Positions 63,001-64,000 of a stretch of DNA of 64,000 bases are shown in pieces; position 1 is the stretch's first letter; each line of letters begins with the position of its first letter. Both the position numbers and the translations under genes were made by a program. Source of the DNA: Cryptomeria japonica (Eukaryota; Streptophyta; Pinopsida; Cupressales; Cupressaceae). The DNA lies in NCBI RefSeq assembly GCF_030272615.1, contig NC_081413.1:142015872-142079871 (forward strand), in the 5' to 3' direction. Under the pieces are notes generated by a model. The model was given only the letters and a program-made list of their open reading frames with translations. It did no database searches and had not been told where the DNA came from.

Positions 63001-63094
63001 GAAGTCAAAGAGAAGGAATCATTGGCACACTTACTAAGTGGACTAGCATCCATATCTAACACTTTCAAAACTGGCTGGGATACATACCTATAGT
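60026..63094 (+). pseudogene. K ORF2, copy 2: unrecognised protein of about 1000 residues
   Basis: Start MVSRSSAPTFIANLTIGEV. One frame from 60026 to 62620 with in-frame stops only (about 12), then a roughly 60-bp deletion near 62660 shifts to the final part. Order: N-terminal domain (DVRAYIHCTLEDLGTEEIKG, IPEFKDEVIRFIVSRIHNEF), a 60-nt GT...AG segment (60605-60664), DLCEWLRSELMLNLGKIKG and LIVCLMLYFLNELPGLGKK, VEPRTIWVTKLGYEVDDN, a basic Pro-rich stretch near 61420-61560 (KKVEL, RRRLVRK, TTPPP), then helical parts to HLLSGLASISNTFKTGWDTYL. No RT, protease, integrase or known envelope features, and no signal peptide at the start. Function unknown. Confidence 0.72.
60605..60664 (+). other. possible intron in K ORF2
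   Basis: Begins AAG/GTAACT and ends TTGCATATCAG/ATG with a T-rich run inside. Length is 60 nt here with an in-frame TGA, and 61 nt in copy 1 (55883-55943), where removing it restores the frame. Very short for a plant intron. Confidence 0.4.
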
Positions 63095-63389
63095 TGTTGG
63101 ATAAGGCTTACTCAAAACTTTTGAAGTTAGTCAAGCTCTGGTAAAACAAACAATATTTATTCATTCTTTTATTCTAAATTATTTCAATTCTTTTACCAAT
63201 CTTTGGTATTGATGCTAAAGAGGGAGTGTATATATGTAAAAAATATCAGAAAAATATCAGACATGAACATATGGGAAAGACATTAGAATATCGGAAGGAG
63301 TGTATTGCTCAGGGGGAGCATATTTTAGTTGAACCGGTAGGGAATCCATTTTTCACATGAGTGTTGCCATTAATGCCAAAGGGGGAGAT
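63095..63389 (+). other. 3' untranslated region and polypurine tract of K
   Basis: Contains AGGGGGAGCAT (about 63313) and ends in AATGCCAAAGGGGGAGAT directly before the LTR start TGTTGG. The same spacing of two G-rich tracts is seen in copia A (1908 and 2211). Confidence 0.8.
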
Positions 63390-64000
63390 TGTTGGCAATT
63401 GACACTCATTGGATTCATTTTGTTGTCATTGATGGCAACAAGATCAGATGGAAGTCATACACTGGCATTAGGAGGCATTTACCGATAGACACCGACATTG
63501 GAGTATCTAGGGTTACACCGACATCAGCATCGACATCGGCATCAGGATCAAGTACTTCAAGGAAGCTGACATCAAGGAAGATTTATTTAGAAAATCATTT
63601 TGTAATTATTGTCAAGGCTAACATTGAATATCTTTTGTAATGCATTGTAAGCCGACATAAGGCATATTGTTTGGAATGGGTATATAGGTCAGTCTGCTAG
63701 GTCATTTTGATAAGTGTGACATAGAAGAATATAGTAGAACTGTATAATGTGAAGTATATGTATGTAGATCATTTGTATGCAAATTTTATATCATGCAATG
63801 ATGTGTAGATAGTTTGGAAAACATTCTTGGAGGAGAAGAGATACTGGTAGTAGTAATAAGGGTTTATGAACTGGTACAAAGCAAAGCTAGAACCAAAACT
63901 CTATTTGGCATAGCAGATCCATTTTGTGAGTTCATTTTCATTGCCTTACTTCAGCAGAAGCTTGTAGTTAGTGAGACTCTTTAGTGATGCGAAGTGTGCT
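63390..64000 (+). repeat. 3' LTR of element K, cut by window end
   Basis: First 611 bp of the LTR, collinear with 52832 onwards. The ACCGACATC-type repeats differ in number and order from the 5' LTR (63515-63550). The right end and target duplication lie beyond the window. Confidence 0.92.

Larger units (their letters stand above)
52832..64000 (+). mobile_element. non-autonomous copia-like element K, tandem double copy
   Basis: LTR (52832-53736), internal 1 (53737-58204), truncated LTR (58205-58447), internal 2 (58448-63389), LTR (63390 to window end). Primer sites, polypurine tract and TGTTGG starts are of copia type. Neither internal region contains protease, RT, RNase H or integrase. Instead each carries ORF1 (coiled coil plus zinc knuckles) and a long ORF2 of unknown function. 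The two internal copies differ by roughly 7% by eye (14 of about 190 bases at the ORF1 start). Confidence 0.88.

Overview
This is plant nuclear DNA made almost entirely of retrotransposons. I see no convincing host gene, tRNA, rRNA or CRISPR array. The evidence is Ty1/copia elements primed by initiator-Met tRNA (TGGTATCAGAGC site), a Ty3/gypsy chromovirus with Del/Tekay-like integrase and chromodomain remnant, a Tat-like gypsy derivative, and an L1-type LINE with a C-terminal RNase H. The density of nested elements, the very long LTRs and the AT-rich decay suggest a seed plant with a large genome; a gymnosperm is possible, but I cannot fix the species. Every coding region is broken. Stop codons caused by C-to-T or G-to-A change are much commoner than frameshifts, as expected for old methylated repeats.

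Layout. 1-3442: 3' part of copia element A, inserted in a chromovirus integrase. 3443-17796: minus-strand chromovirus array with the order internal / 5.75-kb LTR / internal / partial LTR. It is interrupted by copia A and by a solo LTR (H, 14577-16189, target duplication GAACC). 17797-19892 plus 38421-39719: two pieces of another LTR of the chromovirus family (G). Inside G lies a related solo LTR (F, 19893-38420, target duplication CAATT), which itself carries an L1 LINE (23313-29551) and a complete copia element C (30815-38042). 40814-48674: a complete non-autonomous Tat-like gypsy element (I) with gag-protease only and target duplication GGTAC. 50232-52046: a worn copia-type LTR (J). 52832-64000: a tandem, pol-less LTR element (K), LTR / internal 1 / truncated LTR / internal 2 / LTR, running off the window.

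How the parts relate. Elements A and C represent autonomous copia types whose enzymes are now dead. The LINE carried its own endonuclease, reverse transcriptase and RNase H. Elements I and K lack reverse transcriptase and integrase and must have been moved by proteins from other elements.

The best candidate for something undescribed is K. It encodes a coiled-coil protein with four zinc knuckles and a second protein of about 1000 residues that I do not recognise. The second reading frame contains a short GT...AG segment whose removal restores the frame in one copy and removes a stop in the other.
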